Assembly (NCBI GenBank): GCA_963803155.1
Contig: CAWDMN010000029.1
Coordinates: forward strand, 1 to 57,776
Source of the DNA: CAWDMN01 sp963803155
GTDB lineage: Bacteria > Acidobacteriota > Terriglobia > Versatilivoradales > Versatilivoraceae
Length of the DNA stretch: 57,776 nucleotides
Direction: 5' to 3'
In this document: in pieces, positions 9,593 to 17,082 of the stretch
Layout of the letters: each line of letters starts with the position of its first letter
How positions within the stretch are numbered: position 1 is the stretch's first letter
Notes under the pieces: model-generated
Told to the model about the DNA's origin: nothing
The model's database searches: none
The model's input: the letters and a program-made list of their open reading frames with translations, nothing else
Made by a program: the position numbers and the translations under genes

Positions 9593-10840
9593 CTAGGTCC
9601 GGTCCAATTGGGCGGGATCGATTAAAATTTTGAACAAAGTCTCTTTTTCGACGCGAAAATCGGCGGGCCTTTTTTCGTGCAGCCCGCAAGTGATTACAAT
9701 CTGTCCCCGGTCAGCTTGCTCGAAATTTCGATTGCCTTCCGTCCCGTTTTTGTCAAGCTGAGTCACACGCAACCGACCTCTCTCGCCACATAAAAAACAA
9801 AATGATTTGCCTTTTTCTTCAATCCGCTCACTTACCACGCGCCATGATTCAGTTTTCTCGCCAATATTTTCTTCCACTGAAGAGGCGTCCCGAATGGAGA
9901 TCTTCCGGCGCGACAACACCAGATAGGAATATTTCAAAGAGGTCTTCCGAATGCCCGCCAGCTTGTCAATTTTGGAGAGGTAGCCCGGAGGCTCCCAGAG
10001 GCGATCTTCATGGCACCAATCCGCGTCGCATCCGTCAGCGACCGCGGGACAGGGCCGCTCGTGCACGCAAGGGGCATAGACATGCAGACCTGCCTTTTGC
10101 ACAAGTTGATCCCTCAGGAGCAACAAATCCCGCGAAGTCTCGCGCAAAGCCGGTTCCAGCAGGATCAGAAACCCATCTTCGTGGAGAGCCGCGGAGACTA
10201 TGGTGGTGACAAATTCCAGCCGCTTCTCAAGTCGGTTTGGCTGCCCGGCAAAAAGCTCATTCAGTAAATTCCCCAGACAGATCAAATTAAAACCTTCCGC
10301 ACTCAAGGAAGGAACCGGGATACTCAAATCCGCCCGGAGGGTTTTTAGCCGTGGTACGGAATCGATGCTTGGAAAATACTTTTTGAGACAGAATTCATGA
10401 AACTGCCCTGCCATTTCAAGATTGGCGCCGACATTGTCAATGGCCAAGCTCTCCCGCAGACGGGGCTTGGATTGGGAAGTCTTCTGGAAGAGAAGCAATC
10501 CCAGCAGTTGACTGCCAGGCCCGCTCCCCAGATCCAAAAAACGAATCCCGGATTTGAATAATTCGGGCACCTGGGGATGCATCCAGAGTTCCCGCAATAT
10601 CAGATAAAATTTCTCGAGGTTGACGGGCAGGAAATAAGCCAGATAAGCTTCGCGCAATGGGGCGGACTGAAGCATTGCTTCACTCAATTGAGTCCGATGC
10701 CGCGTGTAAACATCCGACAGTTGGGCCACCCCCCGCGCCAGCTCTAGAAGTTTGGTCGCGGGGATTTCCCTCTCCGCGAAGAGGGAGGGATCAGTCTTGT
10801 CAAAAATATGTGAAAGGATGACCTTGCTGAATTCTTCCAT
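9593..10840 (-). CDS. Rsm22-like ribosomal-assembly methyltransferase family protein
   Basis: 415 residues. The SAM-binding loop FLDLGSGPGSQ lies near residue 100. Downstream is the hallmark of the Rsm22/METTL17 family: HERPCP, a further Cys, then DADWCHE and KYSYLVLSRR, a Cys/His cluster that in mitochondrial members binds an iron-sulfur cluster. The C-terminal 80 residues, beginning WRVVSERIEEKGKS, form the usual beta-rich end with a second pair of cysteines (FCFLCGE). The eukaryotic homologue acts on the small ribosomal subunit during assembly; bacterial members are poorly studied. No clear ribosome binding site is visible before ATG 10840. Terminator follows immediately. Confidence 0.75.
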   Translation of the reverse strand: MEEFSKVILSHIFDKTDPSLFAEREIPATKLLELARGVAQLSDVYTRHRTQLSEAMLQSAPLREAYLAYFLPVNLEKFYLILRELWMHPQVPELFKSGIRFLDLGSGPGSQLLGLLLFQKTSQSKPRLRESLAIDNVGANLEMAGQFHEFCLKKYFPSIDSVPRLKTLRADLSIPVPSLSAEGFNLICLGNLLNELFAGQPNRLEKRLEFVTTIVSAALHEDGFLILLEPALRETSRDLLLLRDQLVQKAGLHVYAPCVHERPCPAVADGCDADWCHEDRLWEPPGYLSKIDKLAGIRKTSLKYSYLVLSRRKISIRDASSVEENIGEKTESWRVVSERIEEKGKSFCFLCGERGRLRVTQLDKNGTEGNRNFEQADRGQIVITCGLHEKRPADFRVEKETLFKILIDPAQLDRT

Positions 10841-11069
10841 TATATGGACTATTGTGACTGATCAACATCACTCGATAGAGTATTCATGGCAAGAAACCCA
10901 AAACAGACGCGAGCGAATGGAGTGACGGAACAAAACCATGCTGTTGAATTTCCCTCGAAGCCGAAGAGAGGGTGCTCGCGCCTGATTATATACCTTATTT
11001 TAATGAGTACAGCTTTCTGCTTGCTCGATTCCCGCCGCGAGTTCCGAAGTGGATAATACCAAGGTTCCG

Positions 11070-13412
11070 CTATGGATTAAAAAGATGATCGGCCAGCTCT
11101 GGAGATTCAGGCTGCGTTGGATTGACCACTACGAGCGGCTCGGAAATCAAGGCAGCTGCCGTGGCTTCCACGGGAAGCGGGGAATCGCTCCATAACAGCT
11201 CAAATTGAAACATGAAAGTCCCATGAGAATCCGCCACAAAGTTCGTGTGCCAGAAATTGTCGAAGACCATGGCATGGAGCTTGTGGGTATCGGCCGGTTG
11301 TGTGGTCCGGTGCGCCAAGGGATGAGGCCCTCCGACCGTCACCATGGGAGCATCTCGCGTCACCCAGAGCCAGTGCCCATTTGCAGTCTGATAATGGGCC
11401 CAAGAATCAATGGCGTAATAGTCGGCGCACGAGCCGGATAATTGATCCTTATAAGGTGTGAAGGGAACCCCGCCATTGGAAAAGAGAGGCAAAGTCCCCG
11501 GCACTGGCAGTGGGAAAGAGATGTAAAACAATTCAGGATCCAACGAAGACAGCCGATCGAAGCGGACCGTCAGGCGAACCCTGGGTTCCCGGCGAAATAT
11601 TTCCAGCCTCCGTTCAACATGATCCATCCGCGGATGCTTGCAGAGCTGTTTAAAGACCATAGTGTGGGGATTTTCTTCCACCGAAGCATTTTCATACCGC
11701 GCAGGCACTGGACGAAGAATGGCAATCCGCTTTTTTTCGCGGGCGGCCGGATCAGTGGTATCGTGGATCTGTGCGATGGTGGAACGGTTAGCCGGAGGAT
11801 CCACGGTAATCGCCAGCAGATCGCCAAATCCTTCTTCAAAGAGGGAACTGTGCATCCCGGGCCATTTCACCGTTTGCGGCCATCCCTGTGAATTCAAGAC
11901 AATGTCAGGCCTCGCCGAGATTGTTGGAACCACGGGTTCCATCTTGACCATGGTGTTGGGGGGGATTCGTTCGACCCAGACGGGAGGTTCATCCAAGCTC
12001 TTGCGAGAAACCCAACCGGTATAAGGCGCCGGCGCCGCGTTAATCACAAAGATCGCGGCGGGCTGGCCGGCCATCTTCGTCCGCGCGAGACGTCCCAACA
12101 GCCATTCCGCCTGTTCCATGGGGCGAAAGGCCAGCAGGGCTTTTTCAGCAAACTGGCTCTGCGTGTTGAGTGACCAGGGATCGCTGACGGAAATATTGGC
12201 CCCCCAGGTATGTTCGTCAAAGAGACAAAGGTCCCGCAGCATGTTCTCCACTCGCTGCTCCACCAAGCCGGCAGGAGTCTGCCAAACGGGGGAAAAACAG
12301 GCCTCAATGGAGCGCTTGGCCGCGCGGCTGGCCGCCACTTCCCGCGGAGCAGACATATCTCCGTTAGCCCACCAATCGGTCCATTCCCCTTCGTACGTCG
12401 GTACGGAATTCCCCACCAGTGCTTCCATTTCTTCCACGGCGCGCGTTGCCGTAGTAAACCGCAAGGCAGGTATCAATCCAAGCCGGTTCCATGCATCGAC
12501 AAAAGGAGCTAGAGGCGGGAATGGAGGATCATTGTCATAGCGCCATTGGTTGGTGAAGGAGATGATTAGACGCGGGTAGGCATAACCTTCCGATTCCAGC
12601 TTCGCCAACTGGCCGAGCAGATGCGCCTGAGAGGCACGCAATGATTTCTCGTCGGTGCGCAAGAAGTCATCGGTGCGGGGAGGCCGCAGCAGCGTATCGG
12701 CACTTTTCGGCCCTCCCCGCTGCCACCATTTAGGTTCAAAGTAATCATAAGCTTTTCCGTAATGGTCCCCCATCCAAACGAATATTTTCCGACCGTCGGG
12801 CATGCGCCACCAAAAGGCCGTGGGACGGCGGAAGGGAGGACCGCCGCTGTCGGCATTGATGCCCATGATCAATCGGCGAACGCCCCGATCCAGCAACTGC
12901 AACACTCCGGCGCGGGGGAAACCGTTGACATCGTTTTGCATGGCAACTTTGGGATGAAGCCGCCGCCAGAGCTCCTCGGGAATCCAATGGAGGGCTTGCC
13001 GCCACTGCCGGGCGTTTTGGAATGGCGCTTGATTAAAAGGCAGCGCCATGGCATCCAACTGTCCCTTGCCTGACAGCTGCACTAGTTCTTCCAGACGGGA
13101 GGACGGAAGCTTGTGCCGGAAATCTTCCAGCACCATCAAGGACTCGACGGTCCAATGGAATGAGGGATTCCGGCGGCAAGCCTCCACGGCGGCATCGAGA
13201 TAGCGCACCTGCAGGTCGCGGCAGACCGCGGGAGAATCCGTGAAACCGACGTCGTTGTGAGAGTGGTGAAAGATGTCAATCTGCTGGATCTGGCTGGCGG
13301 ATGCCTCAGCCCCCCTGAGCCCTAGCGAAACGGCTGAGAGTGCCATGCTCTTCAAGACGATGCGCCGGCTGATCTCAACATCAGGCCCAGTCAAAGGAGT
13401 TTTCGTTTTCAT
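11070..13412 (-). CDS. GH38-like DUF5054 family protein with Tat signal
   Basis: 780 residues from the ATG at 13412, which has GGAGGGG 3-7 bases upstream; an ATG 8 codons earlier has none. The N-terminus contains SRRIVLK followed by a hydrophobic stretch and ASA, a twin-arginine export signal. Residues 50-60 (HSHNDVGFTDS) match the metal-binding H-x-H-x-D-x-G motif of the GH38 alpha-mannosidase N-terminal domain. The rest follows the DUF5054 type: large alpha/beta barrel, then beta-rich C-terminal domains. It probably hydrolyses a glycan in the periplasm or at the surface, with Zn; the sugar is unknown. No neighbouring transport or sugar genes. Confidence 0.82.
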   Translation of the reverse strand: MKTKTPLTGPDVEISRRIVLKSMALSAVSLGLRGAEASASQIQQIDIFHHSHNDVGFTDSPAVCRDLQVRYLDAAVEACRRNPSFHWTVESLMVLEDFRHKLPSSRLEELVQLSGKGQLDAMALPFNQAPFQNARQWRQALHWIPEELWRRLHPKVAMQNDVNGFPRAGVLQLLDRGVRRLIMGINADSGGPPFRRPTAFWWRMPDGRKIFVWMGDHYGKAYDYFEPKWWQRGGPKSADTLLRPPRTDDFLRTDEKSLRASQAHLLGQLAKLESEGYAYPRLIISFTNQWRYDNDPPFPPLAPFVDAWNRLGLIPALRFTTATRAVEEMEALVGNSVPTYEGEWTDWWANGDMSAPREVAASRAAKRSIEACFSPVWQTPAGLVEQRVENMLRDLCLFDEHTWGANISVSDPWSLNTQSQFAEKALLAFRPMEQAEWLLGRLARTKMAGQPAAIFVINAAPAPYTGWVSRKSLDEPPVWVERIPPNTMVKMEPVVPTISARPDIVLNSQGWPQTVKWPGMHSSLFEEGFGDLLAITVDPPANRSTIAQIHDTTDPAAREKKRIAILRPVPARYENASVEENPHTMVFKQLCKHPRMDHVERRLEIFRREPRVRLTVRFDRLSSLDPELFYISFPLPVPGTLPLFSNGGVPFTPYKDQLSGSCADYYAIDSWAHYQTANGHWLWVTRDAPMVTVGGPHPLAHRTTQPADTHKLHAMVFDNFWHTNFVADSHGTFMFQFELLWSDSPLPVEATAAALISEPLVVVNPTQPESPELADHLFNP

Positions 13413-13509
13413 ATCCCCTCCGGTTAAAAACATCACTTGATTTAAGGACTCCTATTCATGCAGAGAGCCGGCGGACGGAAGATATTTGAGTATGGATGGA
13501 AAAACCAAC

Positions 13510-13758
13510 TTACTTGATGGTTCTGACTTTGTAGAAGGAATGGACACCAAAGGCCAACATCAACACACCAAAGAGGAGTGTGGATCCTACTTTGTACCAG
13601 GAGACTTCTCCGAAATCCATCCAGTGCCGCCATTGTCCATAGCAGCTGTAAAGGATCAAAGCGGCCAGGACCAGGAAAAAGAAGCCGGTGGTTTCCAGGA
13701 AAAGCTTATGAAGGATTGTCAAAATTGAGCCAAAAGCTCGATAAAAGATCTTAAACAT
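13510..13758 (-). CDS. Small membrane protein, two predicted helices
   Basis: 82 residues with two hydrophobic segments (about residues 23-42 and 57-74) separated by a short WRHWMDFGEVSW turn that is rich in aromatics. No family recognised. The start MFKIFYRAF has only a weak upstream purine run. It lies just upstream of the DUF5054 gene on the same strand, with a 97-base gap, so it may be cotranscribed. Amino acid composition and the membrane pattern argue for a real gene. Confidence 0.5.
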   Translation of the reverse strand: MFKIFYRAFGSILTILHKLFLETTGFFFLVLAALILYSCYGQWRHWMDFGEVSWYKVGSTLLFGVLMLAFGVHSFYKVRTIK

Positions 13759-14264
13759 TCAAGGGCAACCTTGTCGCAAATCGGCCCACCATCATAGCAT
13801 GGCAGGAAAAAAGATGTTATAACTTTTGTAGACTTCGAGCACAATCAAAGTGGGGTCAAAAGATTGGCATAATCATCGAAATTTAAGGACCAATGTGGGG
13901 GGAGGCTTGTGTGACCACCATCATTGCCAGCGCAGGGGGACCGTTAGGTGAACCATCTCCCTGCATTGTGCTCCAACTATCCAGGCCCCCCTCCGCAGTC
14001 GGACTCATACGACGAAAAAGCCGGCTCCGCATAACTCAGACAATCCGCCGGCAAACCTTCCCGGCCTCGATGAATCTCCGGCTGACGGTTCGGCGAGTCC
14101 GTCAGTTGACGGGCAAAACAGTCTTATCACCGGTTGATGGTCAAATCAACAAAGCCGCACCTTTTTGCCACCCATTGAGTGTCTCCCATTTTTGGATGCG
14201 CCCGGCACCTTCGCTCGAAGCGCCTCAGCGGCAGCGGTTGAGCAGATTCCGGCATTTTTGTTTC
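13759..14264. other. Intergenic region between divergent transcription units
   Basis: About 500 bases between the minus-strand small membrane protein and the glnA promoter. A 205-residue plus-strand frame overlaps glnA and its leader but has no start signal and is a shadow. Apart from the glnA promoter at its end I see no defined element. Confidence 0.45.
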
Positions 14265-14293
14265 TTGACAAAGAATCAGGGCAACGGTACTAT
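14265..14293 (+). promoter_or_regulatory. Sigma70-type promoter of glnA
   Basis: TTGACA at 14265-14270 and TACTAT at 14288-14293, separated by exactly 17 bases. Predicted start about 14300. It places a leader of about 155 nt in front of glnA. No NtrC/sigma54 element (GG-N10-GC) was obvious. Confidence 0.75.
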
Positions 14294-14299
14294 GCAATT

Positions 14300-14454
14300 T
14301 CTTCTTTGGGCCCATGCGAAGCGGCATGGGCAACGTCAATGGGTCCACGCAATGCCGCGTGGGTTATGCGGGACCTCTATCCTTTTTACTTCCCATCCCA
14401 AGCCAAAAGAAATTTTCTGGAATCATCCAGATCTTTTTAACAAAAGGAGTGTTT
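14300..14454 (+). promoter_or_regulatory. Structured glnA leader with possible attenuator
   Basis: Two GC-rich hairpins follow each other: GCCCATGC (14310-14317) with GCATGGGC (14324-14331), and CCACGC (14345-14350) with GCGTGG (14357-14362). The second is enclosed by GGTCC (14342-14346) / GGACC (14371-14375), which partly competes with it. A third hairpin, TCTGGA (14416-14421) / TCCAGA (14426-14431), is followed by TCTTTTT and sits 12-14 bases before the ribosome binding site, so it could act as a weak terminator. The layout is that of a cis-acting RNA. No known glutamine riboswitch sequence is recognised. Confidence 0.5.
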
Positions 14455-15870
14455 ATGACGCCCAAAGAGCTCATGAATTTTATTGGAGAAAACAGCATCA
14501 AAGCCATTGACTTCCGGTTTGTCGATCTGCCCGGACTTTGGCAGCATGTGACTTTCAATTCCGAAAGCATTGATGTAGACACCTTTGAAAGTGGGATAGG
14601 ATTCGATGGCTCCAGCATCCGGGGTTTTCAGCAGATTCAGGAAAGCGATATGTTGCTGATCCCCGACGCAACCTCTGCCTTTGTGGATCCTTTCACCACC
14701 ACCCCAACCTTGAACCTCATCTGCAACGTGAAAGATCCGGTCACTTTGCAGCCCTATAGTCGCGATCCCCGCTTCATCGCCCAGAAAGGGGAGAAATACC
14801 TGAAATCGACTGGCATTGGGGACACTTTCTATGTTGGACCCGAACCGGAATTTTTTATTTTGGACGACGTTCGTTTTGACCAGACTCACAACGCCGGATA
14901 TTACTTCCTGGATTCCAGCGAGGGGTTTTGGAATTCCGGCCGGGATGAAAAGCCCAACCTCGGCTACAAACCCCGTTACAAGCAGGGATATTTCCCGGTG
15001 CCCCCCATGGACAGCCTGATGAACCTGCGCACCGACATGATGCTGGAACTGGAAAAGGCGGGCGTCAAGATCGATCTGCATCACCACGAAGTCGCAACGG
15101 CAGGCCAGTCGGAAATCGGCATCAAGTTCGACACCTTGACGGCAATGGGTGACAAGCTGCTCAAGTTCAAGTACGTAGTGAAGAATGTGGCCCGCCGCGC
15201 CGGCAAAACCGTGACCTTCATGCCCAAGCCCATTTTCATGGATAACGGCTCCGGCATGCACTGTCACCAGAGCATTTGGAAGGGCGGCAAAAACGCCTTT
15301 TACGAAGCCGGAAGTTATGCGGATTTAAGCAAAACAGCTATTTATTATATTGGCGGAATTTTGAAACACGCCCCGGCCCTGCTCGCTTTCTGTGCCCCCA
15401 CCACCAATTCTTTCCGCCGTCTCGTGCCCGGCTATGAAGCTCCCATCAACCTGATTTACTCTCAGCGGAACCGCAGCGCCAGCGTTCGCATCCCGGCATA
15501 TTCCCGCAGCGAAAAGGCCAAGCGGATCGAAGTGCGTTTCCCGGATCCCTCTTCCAACGGATATTTGGCATTTACCGCCATGCTCATGGCTGGCCTGGAT
15601 GGGATCCAGAACAAGATCGTTCCTCCCGATCCCATCGACAAAGACCTATATGACCTGGAACCCGAGGAAAAGGCCAACGTGAAGTCCACACCAGGCAGCC
15701 TCGAGGAAGTGTTGAATTCCCTGGAAGCGGATCACGAGTTCCTGTTAAAAGGGGACGTCTTTACCAAGGATGTGATTGAAGCGTGGTTGGATTATAAATG
15801 GAGGAATGAAGTAGATGCCATCCGCCTGCGCCCGCATCCTCACGAGTTCGCCATGTATTTCGACATTTAA
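14455..15870 (+). CDS. glnA: Glutamine synthetase type I-beta
   Basis: 471 residues. Makes glutamine from glutamate, ammonia and ATP; cytoplasmic dodecamer. Visible motifs: FDGSSIRGF near residue 50, FYVGPEPEFFILDD, HHHEVATAGQSEIG, KPIFMDNGSGMHCHQS, NRSASVRIP (ATP-binding) and DLYDLEPEE, whose Tyr is the adenylylation site that marks the I-beta subgroup. The start MTPKELMNFIGENS is set by AGGAG 5 bases upstream; the frame is open further upstream but through the leader. A promoter, structured leader and terminator make this a self-contained unit. Adenylylation control by GlnE is expected from the Tyr and is inference. Length is the family's normal length. Confidence 0.97.
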   Translation: MTPKELMNFIGENSIKAIDFRFVDLPGLWQHVTFNSESIDVDTFESGIGFDGSSIRGFQQIQESDMLLIPDATSAFVDPFTTTPTLNLICNVKDPVTLQPYSRDPRFIAQKGEKYLKSTGIGDTFYVGPEPEFFILDDVRFDQTHNAGYYFLDSSEGFWNSGRDEKPNLGYKPRYKQGYFPVPPMDSLMNLRTDMMLELEKAGVKIDLHHHEVATAGQSEIGIKFDTLTAMGDKLLKFKYVVKNVARRAGKTVTFMPKPIFMDNGSGMHCHQSIWKGGKNAFYEAGSYADLSKTAIYYIGGILKHAPALLAFCAPTTNSFRRLVPGYEAPINLIYSQRNRSASVRIPAYSRSEKAKRIEVRFPDPSSNGYLAFTAMLMAGLDGIQNKIVPPDPIDKDLYDLEPEEKANVKSTPGSLEEVLNSLEADHEFLLKGDVFTKDVIEAWLDYKWRNEVDAIRLRPHPHEFAMYFDI

Positions 15871-15904
15871 TTGGCGCGAATATCGAGCGATGGAAAAAAC
15901 CTCC

Positions 15905-15942
15905 AAGCCCTCCTTTTGCCAACGGCAAAGGAGGGCTTTTTT
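15905..15942 (+). terminator. Strong intrinsic terminator of glnA
   Basis: AAGCCCTCCTTTTGCC, loop AAC, GGCAAAGGAGGGCTT, then a T-run (CTTTTTT). The stem is about 15 bp with one bulged base. It lies 35 bases after the glnA stop codon. Confidence 0.92.
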
Positions 15943-16072
15943 ATGCGAGAGACAAGCCTTGCCAGCCGGGATTAGAGGAGAACCTTCCAACGAAGATTCG
16001 CCCGGCTGATAAGAGCCTGCATGGATAGCCAATCAAAACCAATAATCGTCGGCTTTTGCGGCACAAGGAAGT

Positions 16073-16375
16073 TCACGAAGCGGTTTGGAGGATTTCGCTC
16101 TTCTGCTCAATGAGCTGGCGAAACGATGCGGAGAGGGAGGACCAGTCGAGCACATCCACTTTAATGGGCAGATCGGATTCAGAGAGCTCCTCTTTGAGAA
16201 GCACAAGTTTTTGAATGGGTAATGGACCATGGGTCATGATTGCCAGATCGAGGTCGGAATATTTTTTAGCCGTTCCTGATACCCGTGATCCAAAGGCTCG
16301 GACCTCAATGGCGGGCAGATGGCGTCTAAGGATTTCCTGAATCTTCTTCAAATGAGCAGGGGCAAGATCAATCAT
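16073..16375 (-). CDS. Minimal nucleotidyltransferase (MntA-like antitoxin)
   Basis: 100 residues. Carries the nucleotidyltransferase motif GSRVSG...YSDLDLA, exactly GS-x10-D-x-D, with a third acidic residue in KVDVLDW. This is the minimal MNT fold of HEPN/MNT toxin-antitoxin modules, where the antitoxin inactivates its HEPN partner by AMPylating a tyrosine. Its ATG overlaps the stop codon of the HEPN gene by four bases (ATGA), so the two are translationally coupled in one operon. All catalytic residues are present, so it may still be active although its partner is damaged. The stop is at 16073; no terminator is visible. Confidence 0.85.
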   Translation of the reverse strand: MIDLAPAHLKKIQEILRRHLPAIEVRAFGSRVSGTAKKYSDLDLAIMTHGPLPIQKLVLLKEELSESDLPIKVDVLDWSSLSASFRQLIEQKSEILQTAS

Positions 16376-16772
16376 GTCTGTCTCGCCTGTAACACAGCCA
16401 GCAATCTCTGTGCTTCAATCTTGAACTCCAAGGCCGCAAGAAACACTTCGCTCGCTTTCTCCGCGTCATAAGTCTGCGCAGTTTGGTTTCGGCGTTCGCG
16501 GAAGACCAGCCATTTTTCGACATCCTCGATCATGCCCCGTTCGGCTGACTCCCGCAGCAACTCCCAAAAGGACAAGGCATCCACGGAATGGGGATTCGGA
16601 GACTCGATTTCAAGCTGTCTCTTTAGCATCTTCCAACATAATTCGTATGTATATTCAAACCGTTGAATGACGGCATCGCGCAATTCTTCGTCGTCCCGGC
16701 TCGAGTTGCCCGGCGGACTGCCCGATCTAGGCTGGACAGGGCCTTTTCAAGCGAGGAAAAATCCAGGGACAT
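16372..16772 (-). pseudogene. HEPN toxin partner (HI0074/HepT-like), frameshifted and active-site altered
   Basis: The family's N-terminus (MSLDFSSLEKALSSLDRAV) starts at an ATG at 16772. The family's remainder (ELRDAVIQRFEYTYELCWK onward, 103 residues) is in a second frame that starts with a TTG at 16683. The two are joined only if one base is gained or lost between about 16684 and 16710. The HEPN active-site motif is RNxxxH in the family; here it reads RNQTAQ, with Gln in place of the catalytic His. The nuclease is therefore probably dead even if translation were rescued. The C-terminal WLVFRERRN and Asp-rich helix are otherwise conserved. A sequencing error could explain the frameshift but not the His-to-Gln change. 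Confidence 0.75.
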
Positions 16773-17082
16773 TTGCGAGTGCATCCGAATTTGTATTTAT
16801 TCCAAGGAGCGTTCAAGATGAGACTAATCCATCCACGATTGATTTGAAGTATAAACTCATCATACAGGTTCCCGCTCGCACTTCGACAAGCTCAGTACGA
16901 GCGGAGGTTGGAATGCCGCTCATCCTGAGCCTGTCGAAGGATGAGCGAAATCAGGGGATGGACTCCCTGTGGTGGATCGAAGCAACAGACTCATCATGAA
17001 AGCTCATTGGAATTAATACGCGTTTTATTGTGAACCGAATCGGAATGGAGCACAAGCAGAACCTGATTGGGGGCGAGATTCA
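16773..17082. other. Intergenic region holding an inverted repeat
   Basis: About 310 bases between the HEPN remnant and the GH57 gene; only the inverted repeat at 16881-16939 is seen. Confidence 0.45.
16881..16939. repeat. Inverted repeat, CTTCGACAAGCTCAG type
   Basis: CTTCGACAAGCTCAG (16881-16895) is the inverse of CTGAGCCTGTCGAAG (16925-16939) with one mismatch, and a second arm pair (CGCTCGCA...GCGGAGG and CATCCTGAGC...GGATGAGCG) extends it. This 'GACAAGCTCAG / CCTGAGC' hairpin family is very common in intergenic DNA of environmental bacteria. A degenerate relative is at 41787-41813 (TTTCGACACTTCAGGATGAGCG). Confidence 0.7.

Noticed and set aside
13893..14510. Plus-strand 205-residue frame upstream of and overlapping glnA
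   Set aside because: It overlaps the promoter, leader and first codons of glnA in another frame, has no ribosome binding site and no recognisable product.
14437..15267. Minus-strand 276-residue frame within glnA
   Set aside because: Antisense shadow of a highly conserved enzyme.
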